A stretch of 64,000 nucleotides of DNA from Hymenobacter cyanobacteriorum (lineage in GTDB: Bacteria; Bacteroidota; Bacteroidia; Cytophagales; Hymenobacteraceae). The DNA lies in NCBI RefSeq assembly GCF_022631375.1, contig NZ_JALBGC010000001.1, positions 62,001-126,000 on the forward strand, given 5' to 3'. The notes beneath the pieces are model-generated. The model saw only the letters and a program-made list of their open reading frames with translations, did no database searches and was not told where the DNA came from. Below, piece after piece: positions 16,962-26,356 of the stretch (positions within the stretch are counted from its first letter, which is position 1; each line of letters begins with the position of its first letter). Position numbers and translations under genes: made by a program.

Positions 16962-17348
16962 TTACGCGGCCGATTCAGCAGCGTCGTTTTGCAGCGCCGC
17001 GCCCACGATTTCCAGCACTTTCTCTTCCGAGAAGGGCTTCACGATGTAGGCCAAGGCCCCGTTTTCGATGGCTTCGGTTACAATAACCTCCTGGCCCACG
17101 GCGCTGCACATCACCACTTTGGCGCTGGGCTGAATCTGGCGGAGGCTCTTGAGCACGTCGAGGCCGGTGTTATCTGGCAGAATCACGTCGAGCGTGATGA
17201 GGTCGGGGTTGGTCGAAGCGGCCATTTCCACGGCCTGCGCCCCATTGGCTGCCTCGCCTACTACTTCGTAGCCGGCATCGGTCAGCATGTTCTTGAGCAT
17301 CGTGCGCATGTAAAAAGAGTCGTCGACGATGAGGATGCGCTTATTCAT
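16962..17348 (-). CDS. cheY: single-domain response regulator CheY
   Basis: This 128-residue receiver domain has the acidic pocket D9-D10, phosphorylatable Asp54 in LITLDVILPD, the conserved Ser82 in MCSA, and Lys104 in YIVKPF. There is no output domain. In this operon it is the expected target of CheA and substrate of CheC. What it acts on is not visible, since no flagellar switch or pilus genes are in the window. A small hairpin (CCCGCCAGAATTGGCGGG, about 16909-16926) lies between it and cheA. Confidence 0.94.
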   Translation of the reverse strand: MNKRILIVDDSFYMRTMLKNMLTDAGYEVVGEAANGAQAVEMAASTNPDLITLDVILPDNTGLDVLKSLRQIQPSAKVVMCSAVGQEVIVTEAIENGALAYIVKPFSEEKVLEIVGAALQNDAAESAA

Positions 17349-17429
17349 GGAATTGGGTAACGTGAGAATTTTTAAGGGAATGCGGCCGCTCCGCCCGGAG
17401 CAGCCTGCCGCCTGTGTACGGCCCGGGGC

Positions 17430-17960
17430 CTACGAAGATGTTGTTTTCGTGGGCAGCTTCATTACTTCGCTGGGCGTTAGCAGCTTGCGCATGTCGAGTA
17501 CGATAATAATACCGCCTTCGGGCAGCTTGGCAATGCCTTCGAGGTACTTGTCGCGGGTGCTCGAATCCTGGACGAATTCCGGGGCCGGCTCAATCTGGCT
17601 CAAAGGAAGCGTGAACGGACGGGGCACTTCGCGCACCACCAAGCCGAGGGTGTAGTCGGCGGCTTCCACGGCCACGGTGTAGCTGCGCTCGGGCAGCTCG
17701 CGGCCGGCCGGGCGCAGCCGGAACCGTTCCTCCAAGTCGATGATGGCGATGATGTCGCCGCGTAGGTTGGCGATGCCTTTGATAAAAGGCGGCGTTTTGG
17801 GCATCCGGGCCACTTCGGGCGTCACGGTCACCTCCTTCACCTGCTCGATGCGGATGCCGTAGTCCTCGTCGCCAAGGCGGAATACGATGAGCTGCACCAG
17901 TTCGGCCGGTTTGGCACGCTCGGGTTTGGCGGTGGATGTTGCGGCAACGGACTGGGCCAT
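17430..17960 (-). CDS. cheW: chemotaxis coupling protein CheW
   Basis: This 176-residue CheW domain protein (QLIVFRLGDEDYGIRIEQVK, FIKGIANLRGDIIAIIDL, ITLGL-type beta strands, VLDMRKLLTPSEV) should bridge the receptor tip and CheA P5. It has a short N-terminal extension rich in Ala/Lys and a C-terminal tail of about 15 residues. It lies 46 bp downstream of the receptor gene stop and 81 bp upstream of cheY, fitting a single operon. Confidence 0.94.
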   Translation of the reverse strand: MAQSVAATSTAKPERAKPAELVQLIVFRLGDEDYGIRIEQVKEVTVTPEVARMPKTPPFIKGIANLRGDIIAIIDLEERFRLRPAGRELPERSYTVAVEAADYTLGLVVREVPRPFTLPLSQIEPAPEFVQDSSTRDKYLEGIAKLPEGGIIIVLDMRKLLTPSEVMKLPTKTTSS

Positions 17961-18006
17961 GCGTCAGGTAATTGGGAGTAAGAAGGCAGCTGGTTGAGCG
18001 GCCTGA

Positions 18007-21000
18007 TTATTTGGCTTTGGGTTTAGCAGCCGCGGGCTTGGCTTTGGCCGGGGCAGCCTTGGCCTGCCCGTTGCCATTCGAGGCCGCTGGCTGGCTGGCC
18101 GCACGAGCCGCTGCCCCACGAGGGGCATTGGAGCGAGCCGGGGCAGCAGAAGCCGACGCTTCGGCGCGCGGCGCGCGTACCCGACGCTCGGCCGGGGCGG
18201 CCTGGGCAGCGGCTTCTTCCTGCCGCATTACGCGGCGCCGCATGCCACCGCCATCATTCGCGCCGTAGCCATTTGCCGAACCGTTCCCCGTCGAACCCTG
18301 ATTAGCCGCGGTATTTTCGGTACGGGTGCTGGTGCGGCGGGCAGCCATGCCATTGGCGGCGGGAGCGGCTGGGGCCGCGTAGGTTTCGCGGGGGCGGTAA
18401 CCGCGCGAGCCCATACCGCGACGTACGGGTTCCGGCTCGGGCTCCGGCTCGGGCTCGTAGGAGCTGAGCTGGAAGGTTTCGAGGCCGGCCTGCAGGTCGT
18501 CGGCAATGTCGGTGAGGCGCTGCGAGCTGGTCGTGAGTTCCTGCATGGCCGTGGAGAGCTGCTTGGCGGTGCCGGCCACTTGCTGGGTGCCGGTAGCCGT
18601 CTGCTCGGCAATGGCTACCACTTCTTCCACGTACTTCACCACGTCGCCAATCGAGGCTTTCTGCACCTCGGTAGCCGTGAGAATGTCGCGCGAGGTGCGC
18701 AGCGTTTCGCCCGAGCTGGTGGCAATGTTCTTAAAGGCCGAGCTGGCTTCGAAGGTGGCATTCTTGCCCTTCAATACCCGGTTTTCCATGGTCGAAATAG
18801 CCGTGGCGGCCGAGGTGGTGTCCTTCCGAACATCTTCTACCAGCGTGGCAATTTCGTTGGCCGACTTGCGGGAGCCCTCGGCCAGCTTGCGGATTTCCTC
18901 AGCTACTACGGCGAAGCCGCGGCCGGCCTCACCGGCGCGGGCCGCTTCGATGGCGGCGTTCAGAGCCAGCAGGTTGGTTTGCGAGGCAATGTCGGTAATC
19001 ACACCCAGCGACTTGCTGATTTCGCCCGAACGCGTGCTCAGTACTTCGATGGTGCGCGAGGTCTGCGAAGCCGCGCTGGAGATTTCCTCCATGTTCTTCA
19101 CCACCTCGGCCACCGTTTTCAGACCGAGCTGCGAGGTTTGCTCACCCAAGATTGCCGATTTGTTCACCACGTCGGCCTTATTGGCCGTTTCCTTGGTAGC
19201 CTGCATGATTTCTTCAATCAGCTTGAAGGCCTGGTCGGTCTTGAGAGCTTGGTTCTGGGCACCTTCGGCCATCTGCTGCATGGCCAGGGCCACATCGACA
19301 GTTACCCGGCTCATTTCCTGGCCCTTGCCGGCCATTTCTTCCGAAGAAGTCCCTACAATCTGCGACGAGTCGTTGATTTCACCGAGTAGCTCGTTCAGGT
19401 TTTCGACGGCGAGGTTAAGCGCGTTCGACATCGCGAGAATGTCGCCGGTGGTGGGCACTTCCACGCGCTGGGTCAGGTCGCCTTCCGAGATGGCACGTAC
19501 CACGCGGCTCACTTCGAGTACCGGCGAGGCGATGCTTTCGATAAGCTGGTTCAGCGTGTCCACCAATTCTTTCCAGGAGCCCGACACGCCGCCCACGGTG
19601 GCGCGCTCGGTAAGCTTGCCTTCTACCCCGGCCACTTTCGCCACGCGGCTTACTTCCGACGCGAGGCGGTTTAGGTCGTCCACCATGCTGTTGATGGTGT
19701 CGGCCAGGTCGGCCACTTCGCCTTTGGCTTCGAGGGTCAGCTTCTGCGTCAAGTCACCCTTCGATACGGCGGTTACTACTTTCACCAGTCCCCGCACCTG
19801 CGTGGTGAGGTTGGACGCCATGTAGTTTACGTTGTCGGTGAGGTCCTTCCACACGCCGGCAACGTTGGGCACGCTGGCCTGGCCGCCGAGCTTACCTTCG
19901 GTGCCCACTTCCTGGGCCACGCGGGTTACCTCGCCGGCGAAGATGTTGAGCGAGTCCACCATCTGGTTCAGGTTGTCCTTCAGGTCCAGCAGCTCGCCGT
20001 TGACGTTTACCGACACTTTCTGGCTCAGGTCGCCGCGCGATACGGCGGTGGCCACGTTGGCAATGTCTCGTACCTGACTCGTCAGGTTGCTGGCCATCGT
20101 GTTTACGTTGTCGGTGAGGTCTTTCCAGGTACCGCGCACGTTAGGCACTTTGGCCTGGCCGCCGAGCTTGCCTTCGGTACCTACTTCGCGGGCCACGCGG
20201 GTTACTTCGTCGCCGAAGATGTTGAGCGAGTCCACCATTTCGTTGAGGTTTTCCTTCAACTGCAACAGCTCGCCGCGCACGTTCACCGTGATTTTCTGCG
20301 AAAGGTCACCTTTAGCTACGGCGGTGGCTACGTTAGCAATGTCCCGCATCTGCGAGGTCAGGTTGCTGGCCATCGTGTTCACGTTGTCCGTGAGGTCTTT
20401 CCAAGTGCCCGATACTTTGGGTACGTTGGCCTGGCCGCCCAGAATCCCTTCGGTGCCCACTTCGCGCGCCACGCGGGTTACCTCGCCGGCGAAGATGTTG
20501 AGCGAGTCCACCATCTGGTTCAGGTTGTCCTTCAGGTCGAGCAGCTCGCCTTTTACGTCAACCGTGATTTTCTGCGACAAGTCGCCTTTCGATACGGCGG
20601 TGGCCACGTTGGCAATGTCGCGCACCTGACTCGTCAGGTTGCTGGCCATCGTGTTTACGTTGTCCGTCAGTTCCTTCCAGGTGCCACCGACGCGGGGCAC
20701 TACGGCCTGGCCGCCGAGTTTGCCTTCGGTACCTACTTCGCGGGCCACGCGGGTTACCTCGTCGCCGAAGATGTTGAGCGAGTCTACCATCTGGTTGAGG
20801 ATGTTCTTCAGCTCCAGGATTTCGCCCTTCACGTTCACCGTCATCTTCTGGCTCAGGTCGCCGCGGGCTACGGCCGTTGCCACGTTGGCAATGTCGCGTA
20901 CCTGCGAGGTGAGAGCCGAGGCCATGTCGTTTACGTTGTCGGTCAGCGCCTTCCACACACCGGCCACGTTGGGCACCGATGCCTGGCCGCCGAGCTTGCC

Positions 21001-22482
21001 TTCGGTGCCTACTTCCTGCGCTACGCGGGTTACTTCACCAGCGAACAGGTTCAGCGAGGCCACCATTTGATTCAGGTTTTCCTTCAGCTGCAGGAATTCG
21101 CCTTTTACATCGACTGTCACCGTCTGGGTCAGGTCGCCTTTGGCTACGGCCGTGGCCACGTTGGCAATGTCCCGTACCTGCGAGGTCAGGTTGCTGGCCA
21201 TGTAGTTTACGTTGTCGGTGAGGTCTTTCCAGACACCAGCGACGTTCGGTACCACGGCCTGGCCGCCGAGTTTACCCTCGGTACCTACTTCCTGCGCCAC
21301 GCGGGTTACCTCGCCGGCAAACAGGTTCAGCGAGTCCACCATCTGGTTCAGGTTCTGCTTCAACTGGAGCAGCTCGCCTTTTACATCGACAGTTACTTTC
21401 TGGCTCAGGTCGCCTTTAGCTACGGCGGTGGCTACGTTGGCAATGTCCCGCACCTGACTCGTCAGGTTGCTGGCCATATTATTTACGTTGTCAGTCAGCT
21501 CCTTCCACACGCCGGCCACGTTGGGTACAGAGGCCTGACCGCCGAGCTTGCCCTCGGTGCCTACTTCCTGGGCCACGCGGGTTACTTCGCCGGCGAACAG
21601 GTTCAGCGAGTCCACCATCTGGTTCAGGTTCTGCTTCAGCTGCAGGAACTCGCCTTTTACGTCAACCGTAATTTTCTGCGAAAGGTCGCCTTTGGCTACG
21701 GCCGTGGCTACGTTGGCAATGTCCCGTACCTGCACGGTGAGGTTCGAGGCCATGTTGTTCACGTTGTCGGTCAGGTCCTTCCAGATGCCGCCCACGTTGG
21801 GCACGCTGGCCTGGCCGCCGAGTTTGCCTTCGGTGCCTACTTCCTGCGCCACGCGGGTTACCTCGCTGGCGAAAACGTTCAGGTTGTCAATGGTTTTGTT
21901 GATGGTTTCGGCCATCAGCTTGAAGTCACCCGACACCGGAATCTGGAAGCTTTCATCCAGATTGCCGCGGCTGATGTTCTTCAGTACCTTGCCTACTTCG
22001 AGTACCGGTACGGCGATGCTGTCAACGAGACCGTTGATGTTGTTCACCATGTCGCGCCAGAAGCCCGCCGCGCCGTCCGACGAGGCGCGGGCTTTCAGGT
22101 TGCCTTCTACCCCGGCCACTTTCGAGATGCGCGACACCTCGCCCCCTACCCCGGCAATCATGTCCACCATCGAGTTGTATGCCTCCGCGATTTCGGCGAA
22201 AATGTCGTCGTTCTGCTTGGTGAGGCGTACGGATACGTCGCCTTTCTTAAAGGCATCGAGGGCGTAGAGCACGCGGTTGAGCTGGTCGTTGACGTAGCCC
22301 GGGTCCTGGGTATCAATCGAGCCGCGCTCGCCGCCGCGCTTGCGGGTCAGGTCGTTATTGGTCCGCACCACATCGAGGGCCGATACGGCGCCGGAATCCG
22401 GCATGTCGGCCGAAGGCACCGACGAATTAGCCGGCGCAGCAGCCGGGCGGGCCTTGGATTGCGTAGTCTTGGGAGATGCCAT
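18007..22482 (-). CDS. soluble poly-HAMP methyl-accepting chemotaxis protein
   Basis: A very large cytoplasmic receptor of 1491 residues with no membrane segment. After a disordered N-terminus (1-40) comes a HAMP array to about residue 1000. Its core is eight 92-residue units, each with an [19 protein letters not shown] segment and an [16 protein letters not shown] segment, flanked by divergent AGVEG-type HAMPs. A signalling domain follows, with hairpin tip [20 protein letters not shown] near 1165-1190. The last 150 residues are EPEPEP, Gly/Asn-rich and then Ala/Pro/Lys/Arg-rich. The 92-residue units resemble those of fungal group III (Nik1/Os-1) kinases, but there is no kinase domain. The ATG at 22482 is preferred to 22557, which would fall at the promoter. 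First gene of the che operon. Confidence 0.93.
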   Translation of the reverse strand: MASPKTTQSKARPAAAPANSSVPSADMPDSGAVSALDVVRTNNDLTRKRGGERGSIDTQDPGYVNDQLNRVLYALDAFKKGDVSVRLTKQNDDIFAEIAEAYNSMVDMIAGVGGEVSRISKVAGVEGNLKARASSDGAAGFWRDMVNNINGLVDSIAVPVLEVGKVLKNISRGNLDESFQIPVSGDFKLMAETINKTIDNLNVFASEVTRVAQEVGTEGKLGGQASVPNVGGIWKDLTDNVNNMASNLTVQVRDIANVATAVAKGDLSQKITVDVKGEFLQLKQNLNQMVDSLNLFAGEVTRVAQEVGTEGKLGGQASVPNVAGVWKELTDNVNNMASNLTSQVRDIANVATAVAKGDLSQKVTVDVKGELLQLKQNLNQMVDSLNLFAGEVTRVAQEVGTEGKLGGQAVVPNVAGVWKDLTDNVNYMASNLTSQVRDIANVATAVAKGDLTQTVTVDVKGEFLQLKENLNQMVASLNLFAGEVTRVAQEVGTEGKLGGQASVPNVAGVWKALTDNVNDMASALTSQVRDIANVATAVARGDLSQKMTVNVKGEILELKNILNQMVDSLNIFGDEVTRVAREVGTEGKLGGQAVVPRVGGTWKELTDNVNTMASNLTSQVRDIANVATAVSKGDLSQKITVDVKGELLDLKDNLNQMVDSLNIFAGEVTRVAREVGTEGILGGQANVPKVSGTWKDLTDNVNTMASNLTSQMRDIANVATAVAKGDLSQKITVNVRGELLQLKENLNEMVDSLNIFGDEVTRVAREVGTEGKLGGQAKVPNVRGTWKDLTDNVNTMASNLTSQVRDIANVATAVSRGDLSQKVSVNVNGELLDLKDNLNQMVDSLNIFAGEVTRVAQEVGTEGKLGGQASVPNVAGVWKDLTDNVNYMASNLTTQVRGLVKVVTAVSKGDLTQKLTLEAKGEVADLADTINSMVDDLNRLASEVSRVAKVAGVEGKLTERATVGGVSGSWKELVDTLNQLIESIASPVLEVSRVVRAISEGDLTQRVEVPTTGDILAMSNALNLAVENLNELLGEINDSSQIVGTSSEEMAGKGQEMSRVTVDVALAMQQMAEGAQNQALKTDQAFKLIEEIMQATKETANKADVVNKSAILGEQTSQLGLKTVAEVVKNMEEISSAASQTSRTIEVLSTRSGEISKSLGVITDIASQTNLLALNAAIEAARAGEAGRGFAVVAEEIRKLAEGSRKSANEIATLVEDVRKDTTSAATAISTMENRVLKGKNATFEASSAFKNIATSSGETLRTSRDILTATEVQKASIGDVVKYVEEVVAIAEQTATGTQQVAGTAKQLSTAMQELTTSSQRLTDIADDLQAGLETFQLSSYEPEPEPEPEPVRRGMGSRGYRPRETYAAPAAPAANGMAARRTSTRTENTAANQGSTGNGSANGYGANDGGGMRRRVMRQEEAAAQAAPAERRVRAPRAEASASAAPARSNAPRGAAARAASQPAASNGNGQAKAAPAKAKPAAAKPKAK
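19897..22104 (-). repeat. 276-bp tandem repeats encoding the HAMP array
   Basis: Eight copies with exactly 276-bp spacing; the TTCGGT anchor of the VGTEG motif starts at 19897, 20173, 20449, 20725, 21001, 21277, 21553 and 21829. The copies are highly similar at DNA level as well as in protein, which makes homologous exchange or copy-number change likely. The boundary at the right end is approximate. Confidence 0.88.
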
Positions 22483-22558
22483 ATAAGAAGGAACGTATCG
22501 GGCGGGGGGGATGGGGGCAGATTGGGGGGACGAAGTACGGCGTTGGGCCGCGAACAAC

Positions 22559-22566
22559 CAAAGATA
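22559..22566 (-). promoter_or_regulatory. -7 box (TATCTTTG on minus) of the chemosensory operon
   Basis: Plus-strand CAAAGATA is TATCTTTG on the coding strand. Transcription would begin near 22552, giving a leader of about 70 nt before the ATG at 22482. No clear -33 TTTG at normal spacing. Confidence 0.5.
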
Positions 22567-22785
22567 AGCGCCGCCCGGGCCGGGCCGGGCGGTAACGAAA
22601 AAAGGAACAATTGGCCTTGTTAGGCCGGGTCGGTGGATGCCGGCCCAAACGGGCTTTATGGAATCGGGTTGCGTGGTTGGCAGGAATATTCCGACATCTT
22701 TGCGGCCGCTTTCAACTTTTCGCGGCGGCGGGCCGTTTCACAACTTCCCGCCACTACTAGCCGGCCGCAACCTCTCCCCGCCCAC

Positions 22786-25293
22786 ATGGTCAAGAATTTA
22801 GTAATCGTCGAATCGCCCGCCAAAGCCAAAACCATCGAGGGCTACCTCGGTCAGGACTTTGTGGTGCGCTCGAGCTACGGGCACGTCCGCGACCTGCCCA
22901 AGGACAACAACGCCATCGATATCGCCAATGGTTTCAAGCCTACTTATGTTGTTTCGGCCGATAAGCGCGAGCTCATCGCGCAGCTAAAAAAACTTTCGAA
23001 GGAAGCCGAAACCGTGTGGTTGGCAAGTGACGATGACCGCGAAGGCGAGGCCATTTCGTGGCACTTGGCCGAAACGCTGAACCTGCCGGAAACCAAAACC
23101 AAGCGCATCGTATTCCGCGAAATCACCAAAAACGCCATTCTGGCCGCCATTGCCGACCCGCGCACGGTGAACCAGGACTTAGTGAATGCCCAGCAGGCCC
23201 GGCGCGTGCTCGACCGCCTCGTGGGCTTTGAGCTAAGCCCCGTACTCTGGAAAAAGGTGAAGCCCGGCCTCAGTGCCGGCCGCGTGCAGAGCGTGGCCGT
23301 GCGGCTGGTGGTAGAGCGCGAGCGCGAGGTAGCCAGCTTCCTGCGGGCCAGCGCTTACCGCATTGTGGCCCGCTTCGATGCCGGCCGCGGCGCCGTGCTG
23401 GAAGCCGAACTGCCCACCCGCTACAAAACGCGTGAGGAAGCCGAAGCCTTTCTGGAGCGTTGTGTGGGCGCTTCCTATCAGATTGAAAGCCTCGACAAGA
23501 AGCCCGGCAAGCGCAGCCCGGCCGCCCCGTTTACAACGTCCACGCTACAGCAGGAGGCCTCGCGCAAGCTTGGATTCTCGGTGGCGCAGACGATGAGCGT
23601 GGCCCAGAAGCTGTACGAAGCCGGTAAAATCAGCTACATGCGGACGGATTCGGTGAACCTAAGCCAGGAGGCGCTAGCGGGCGCGCAGGCAGCCATTACG
23701 GCTTCCTACGGCGCCGAGTACCACCAGATTCGCACCTTCAAAACCAAGTCGGCCTCGGCCCAGGAGGCCCACGAAGCCATTCGCCCCACCGATTTCAGCG
23801 CCGTGAAAGCCGGCTCGGATGCCTCGGAGCAGCGCCTGTACGACCTCATCCGCAAGCGGGCCATGGCTTCGCAGATGGCAGAGGCAGTGATTGAGCGCAC
23901 CACAGCCGTTATCGGCATCAGCACCCAGCCGGGCGTGACGCTCACGGCCAGCGGCGAGGTCATCACCTTCGAGGGCTTCCTGAAAGTGTATGCCGAAAGC
24001 AAGGACGAGGAGGAAGAAGAAGACGCCAGCAACGGCGAAAGCAGCTTCTCGCGCGGCCTGCCGCCGCTGAGCGTGGGGCAGGCCCTGCCGTTGCAGCGCC
24101 TGAGCGCAACGGAGCGTTTCTCGTCGCCGCCCGCCCGCTACACCGAGGCTTCACTGGTGAAAAAGCTGGAGGAAATGGGCATCGGTCGACCTTCAACTTA
24201 CGCCCCCACCATCAGCACCGTGCAGAAGCGCGGCTACGTGGAAAAGGACTCGCGCGAAGGCAAGGAGCGCAAATTCCATGTGCTGACGCTGGACGGCGGC
24301 ACAGTGAACACCGAGGTAAAAACCGAGAACTACGGCGCGGAGAAAGCCAAGCTTTTCCCGACCGATACGGCCATGGTGGTGAACGACTTTCTGGTGGCCC
24401 ACTTCCCGGTGATTGTGGACTATCAGTTCACGGCCAAGGTGGAAGATGAGTTCGACCAGATTGCCAACGGCCACGAGAACTGGACGCAGATGCTGACCGG
24501 CTTCTACGGCAAGTTCCACGCGACCATCGAGGCCGGGCAGGACATCGACCGCAGCACCGTGGGTGCCACCCGCGAGCTGGGCGTGCACCCCGAAACCGGT
24601 GAGCGCATCTCGGCCCGCCTGGGCAAATACGGCCCCTACGTGGCCCTGGGCGACACTGAGGGCGAAACCAAGCCTGCCTACGCCAATCTGCGCAAGGGCC
24701 AGTTCATCGAAAGCATCACCTTGGAAGACGCGCTGGAGCTGTTCAAGCTGCCGCGCAACGTGGGCGAGTTCGAAGACAAAGCCATGACGGCCAACCTCGG
24801 CCGCTTTGGCCCCTACGTGCGCCACGACAGCAAATTCTACTCCCTCACCAAGGAGCAGGACCCGCACACCATCACGGCCGAAGAGGCGGTGGCCCTGATT
24901 GAGGGCAAGCGCAAGGCCGACGCCGAGCGCCTCATCAAAGCCTTCCCAGAAAACCCCGACATCCAGGTGTTGAACGGCCGCTTCGGTCCCTACATCGTGG
25001 CGGGCAAGAAGAATGTAAAAATCCCCAAAGGCGAAGAGCCCACGGAGCTGACCCTGGAGCGCTGCATTGAGCTGGCCGACGCCACGCCTGATAAGCCCAA
25101 GGGCGGCCGTTTCGGCAAGAAAGCTGCCCCAACTAAGGAGGAAAAGGACTCGGACGCGCCGGCTAAAAAGGCTGCCAAAACCGCTACCGCCAAGAAACCA
25201 GCAGCGAAAAAGCCCGCGGCTAAAGCTTCGGCGGCCAAGAAACCGTCTACCAAAACCGCCGCGGCGAAAAAGACGACGGCCAAAGCAAAATAA
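22786..25293 (+). CDS. topA: type I DNA topoisomerase
   Basis: This 835-residue topoisomerase IA relaxes negative supercoils. The toprim domain opens with LVIVESPAKAKTIEGYLG and contains SDDDREGEAISWH; the catalytic tyrosine is in GKISYMRTDSVNLS; GRPSTYAPTIS follows. The C-terminal part holds three LGxxGPYV-type repeats instead of Cys4 zinc fingers. The ATG at 22786 (after TCCCCGCCCAC) is chosen because it gives the canonical MVKNLVIVESPAK start. Two oddities: a Glu-rich insert (DEEEEEDASNGES, about residue 410) and an Ala/Lys tail of about 50 residues like histone H1. Confidence 0.95.
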   Translation: MVKNLVIVESPAKAKTIEGYLGQDFVVRSSYGHVRDLPKDNNAIDIANGFKPTYVVSADKRELIAQLKKLSKEAETVWLASDDDREGEAISWHLAETLNLPETKTKRIVFREITKNAILAAIADPRTVNQDLVNAQQARRVLDRLVGFELSPVLWKKVKPGLSAGRVQSVAVRLVVEREREVASFLRASAYRIVARFDAGRGAVLEAELPTRYKTREEAEAFLERCVGASYQIESLDKKPGKRSPAAPFTTSTLQQEASRKLGFSVAQTMSVAQKLYEAGKISYMRTDSVNLSQEALAGAQAAITASYGAEYHQIRTFKTKSASAQEAHEAIRPTDFSAVKAGSDASEQRLYDLIRKRAMASQMAEAVIERTTAVIGISTQPGVTLTASGEVITFEGFLKVYAESKDEEEEEDASNGESSFSRGLPPLSVGQALPLQRLSATERFSSPPARYTEASLVKKLEEMGIGRPSTYAPTISTVQKRGYVEKDSREGKERKFHVLTLDGGTVNTEVKTENYGAEKAKLFPTDTAMVVNDFLVAHFPVIVDYQFTAKVEDEFDQIANGHENWTQMLTGFYGKFHATIEAGQDIDRSTVGATRELGVHPETGERISARLGKYGPYVALGDTEGETKPAYANLRKGQFIESITLEDALELFKLPRNVGEFEDKAMTANLGRFGPYVRHDSKFYSLTKEQDPHTITAEEAVALIEGKRKADAERLIKAFPENPDIQVLNGRFGPYIVAGKKNVKIPKGEEPTELTLERCIELADATPDKPKGGRFGKKAAPTKEEKDSDAPAKKAAKTATAKKPAAKKPAAKASAAKKPSTKTAAAKKTTAKAK

Positions 25294-25324
25294 TCAGCGG
25301 CGCTACCGCGTTGGAATTGCCAGG

Positions 25325-25356
25325 AAAGAGCCCGCAAATTGCGGGCTTTTTCTTTT
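25325..25356 (+). terminator. terminator after topA
   Basis: Stem AGCCCGC / GCGGGCT with flanking A and T runs (25329-25347, then TTTTTCTTTT). Confidence 0.88.
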
Positions 25357-25366
25357 GCCGGACGTT

Positions 25367-26236
25367 ATGTGTTGTCTCCCCCCACTTATGTGGCTAAGTG
25401 CCGCCTGTTGCAGCTTCAATAATCCGAGCGCCGAAACCGGGCCATCTCGGCCGTCGGGCGCGGTTTATGCCTGGCAGGCGCGGCCCGGCGCGGCGGAGCA
25501 AAGCCTGGCCGCCCGTTTTCCCGCGCCAGCGGGCAGCCGGCGCGTGGCGGTGGCGCAGGGCTCCTGGGGCGAGTGGCTGCGCTGGCTGCCCCTGAAACCG
25601 GCCGGCACCAAGGCCCGCCTTTACAACGGCCAGCTGAAAACCCCGCAAAACGTGGTGGCCGCCGTGGTTGACATCGACGTGCCGCCCCAGGACTTGCAGC
25701 AGTGCGCCGACGCCGTGATTCGGCTGCGGGCCGAGTACGTGTTCAGCCACGACCCGAACAAGGTGCACTTTCACCTCACCACGGGCTATGATTTCTGGTT
25801 TTCGGATTTCGTGGCCGGCCGCACCTTTCGGGTGGTGAATGAGGAAGTGCTGCCCGCCACCCGGCCGGCCGAAGCGCCTACCCACGCGGCGCTGGCCCGC
25901 TACCTCGTGCCCACATTCGGCTACGCGGGCACCAAATCGCTGAGCCGGGAGCTGAGGCCCGTGCCGCTGCCGCAGGTGCAGCCCGGCGACGTGCTCATCC
26001 ACGGCGGCGCGCCTGGCCACGCGGTGCTGGTGGTGGATGTAGCCGAAAACCCGGCCTCGCACCAGAAATACGTGCTGCTGGCCCAAAGCTACATGCCGGC
26101 GCAGAGCATCCACGTGCTGCGCAACGTGGATGCGCCCGGGCTCGGGGCGTGGTTTGAGGTGCCCGGACCGGCTGAGGCGGAGTTTGACACACCGGAGTGG
26201 ACGTTTGCCCGCGAAGAACTGAAACGGTTTGAGTAA
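25367..26236 (+). CDS. DUF4846 domain lipoprotein
   Basis: This 289-residue protein belongs to the DUF4846 family: GSWGEWLRWLPLKPAGTKAR, LYNGQLKTPQNVVAAVVDID, QCADAVIRLRAEY, YLVPTFGYAGTKSL and PGDVLIHGGAPGHAVLVVDV. The N-terminus has LSAAC just after a hydrophobic stretch, suggesting a lipoprotein, although basic residues are missing at its start. Start is either the ATG at 25367 or the one at 25388; the reading frame runs open upstream into topA, but the terminator before 25367 argues against an earlier start. The HGGAPGHAV stretch resembles an NlpC/P60-like His-containing core. Enzyme activity is unknown. Confidence 0.85.
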   Translation: MCCLPPLMWLSAACCSFNNPSAETGPSRPSGAVYAWQARPGAAEQSLAARFPAPAGSRRVAVAQGSWGEWLRWLPLKPAGTKARLYNGQLKTPQNVVAAVVDIDVPPQDLQQCADAVIRLRAEYVFSHDPNKVHFHLTTGYDFWFSDFVAGRTFRVVNEEVLPATRPAEAPTHAALARYLVPTFGYAGTKSLSRELRPVPLPQVQPGDVLIHGGAPGHAVLVVDVAENPASHQKYVLLAQSYMPAQSIHVLRNVDAPGLGAWFEVPGPAEAEFDTPEWTFAREELKRFE

Positions 26237-26242
26237 TCAGAT

Positions 26243-26338
26243 GTAGGGGCAGGGCTTGCCCCTGCCCGCCTGTTCGCATCGTTGAGAGAATTCGTTGAAC
26301 AGTACGACCGCCCGGGCGGGGGCAAGCCCCGCCCCTAC
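26243..26338. repeat. intergenic palindrome, family C
   Basis: Arms 26243-26268 and 26313-26338 pair with two wobble mismatches (GTAGGGGCAGGGCTTGCCCC on the left). Same family as 5950-6035. It lies between the DUF4846 gene and the convergent HAD gene. Confidence 0.85.
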
Positions 26339-26356
26339 GCCGTTCAACGGTGCTAA

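Noticed and set aside
18007..22482. Hybrid histidine kinase (Nik1 type)
   Set aside because: The HAMP repeats are similar, but there is no HisKA, ATPase or receiver domain; the C-terminal part is an MCP signalling hairpin.
21067..22623. 518-codon plus-strand open frame opposite the poly-HAMP receptor
   Set aside because: It is antisense to a clear protein family; its length reflects the 276-bp repeats, which keep the same antisense frame open in each copy.
22633..22785. 51-residue N-terminal extension of TopA
   Set aside because: The canonical N-terminus starts at 22786; the extension has no conserved features.
25067..25366. Long N-terminal extension of the DUF4846 protein into topA
   Set aside because: It is an out-of-frame reading of the TopA Lys/Ala tail, and a terminator lies in between.
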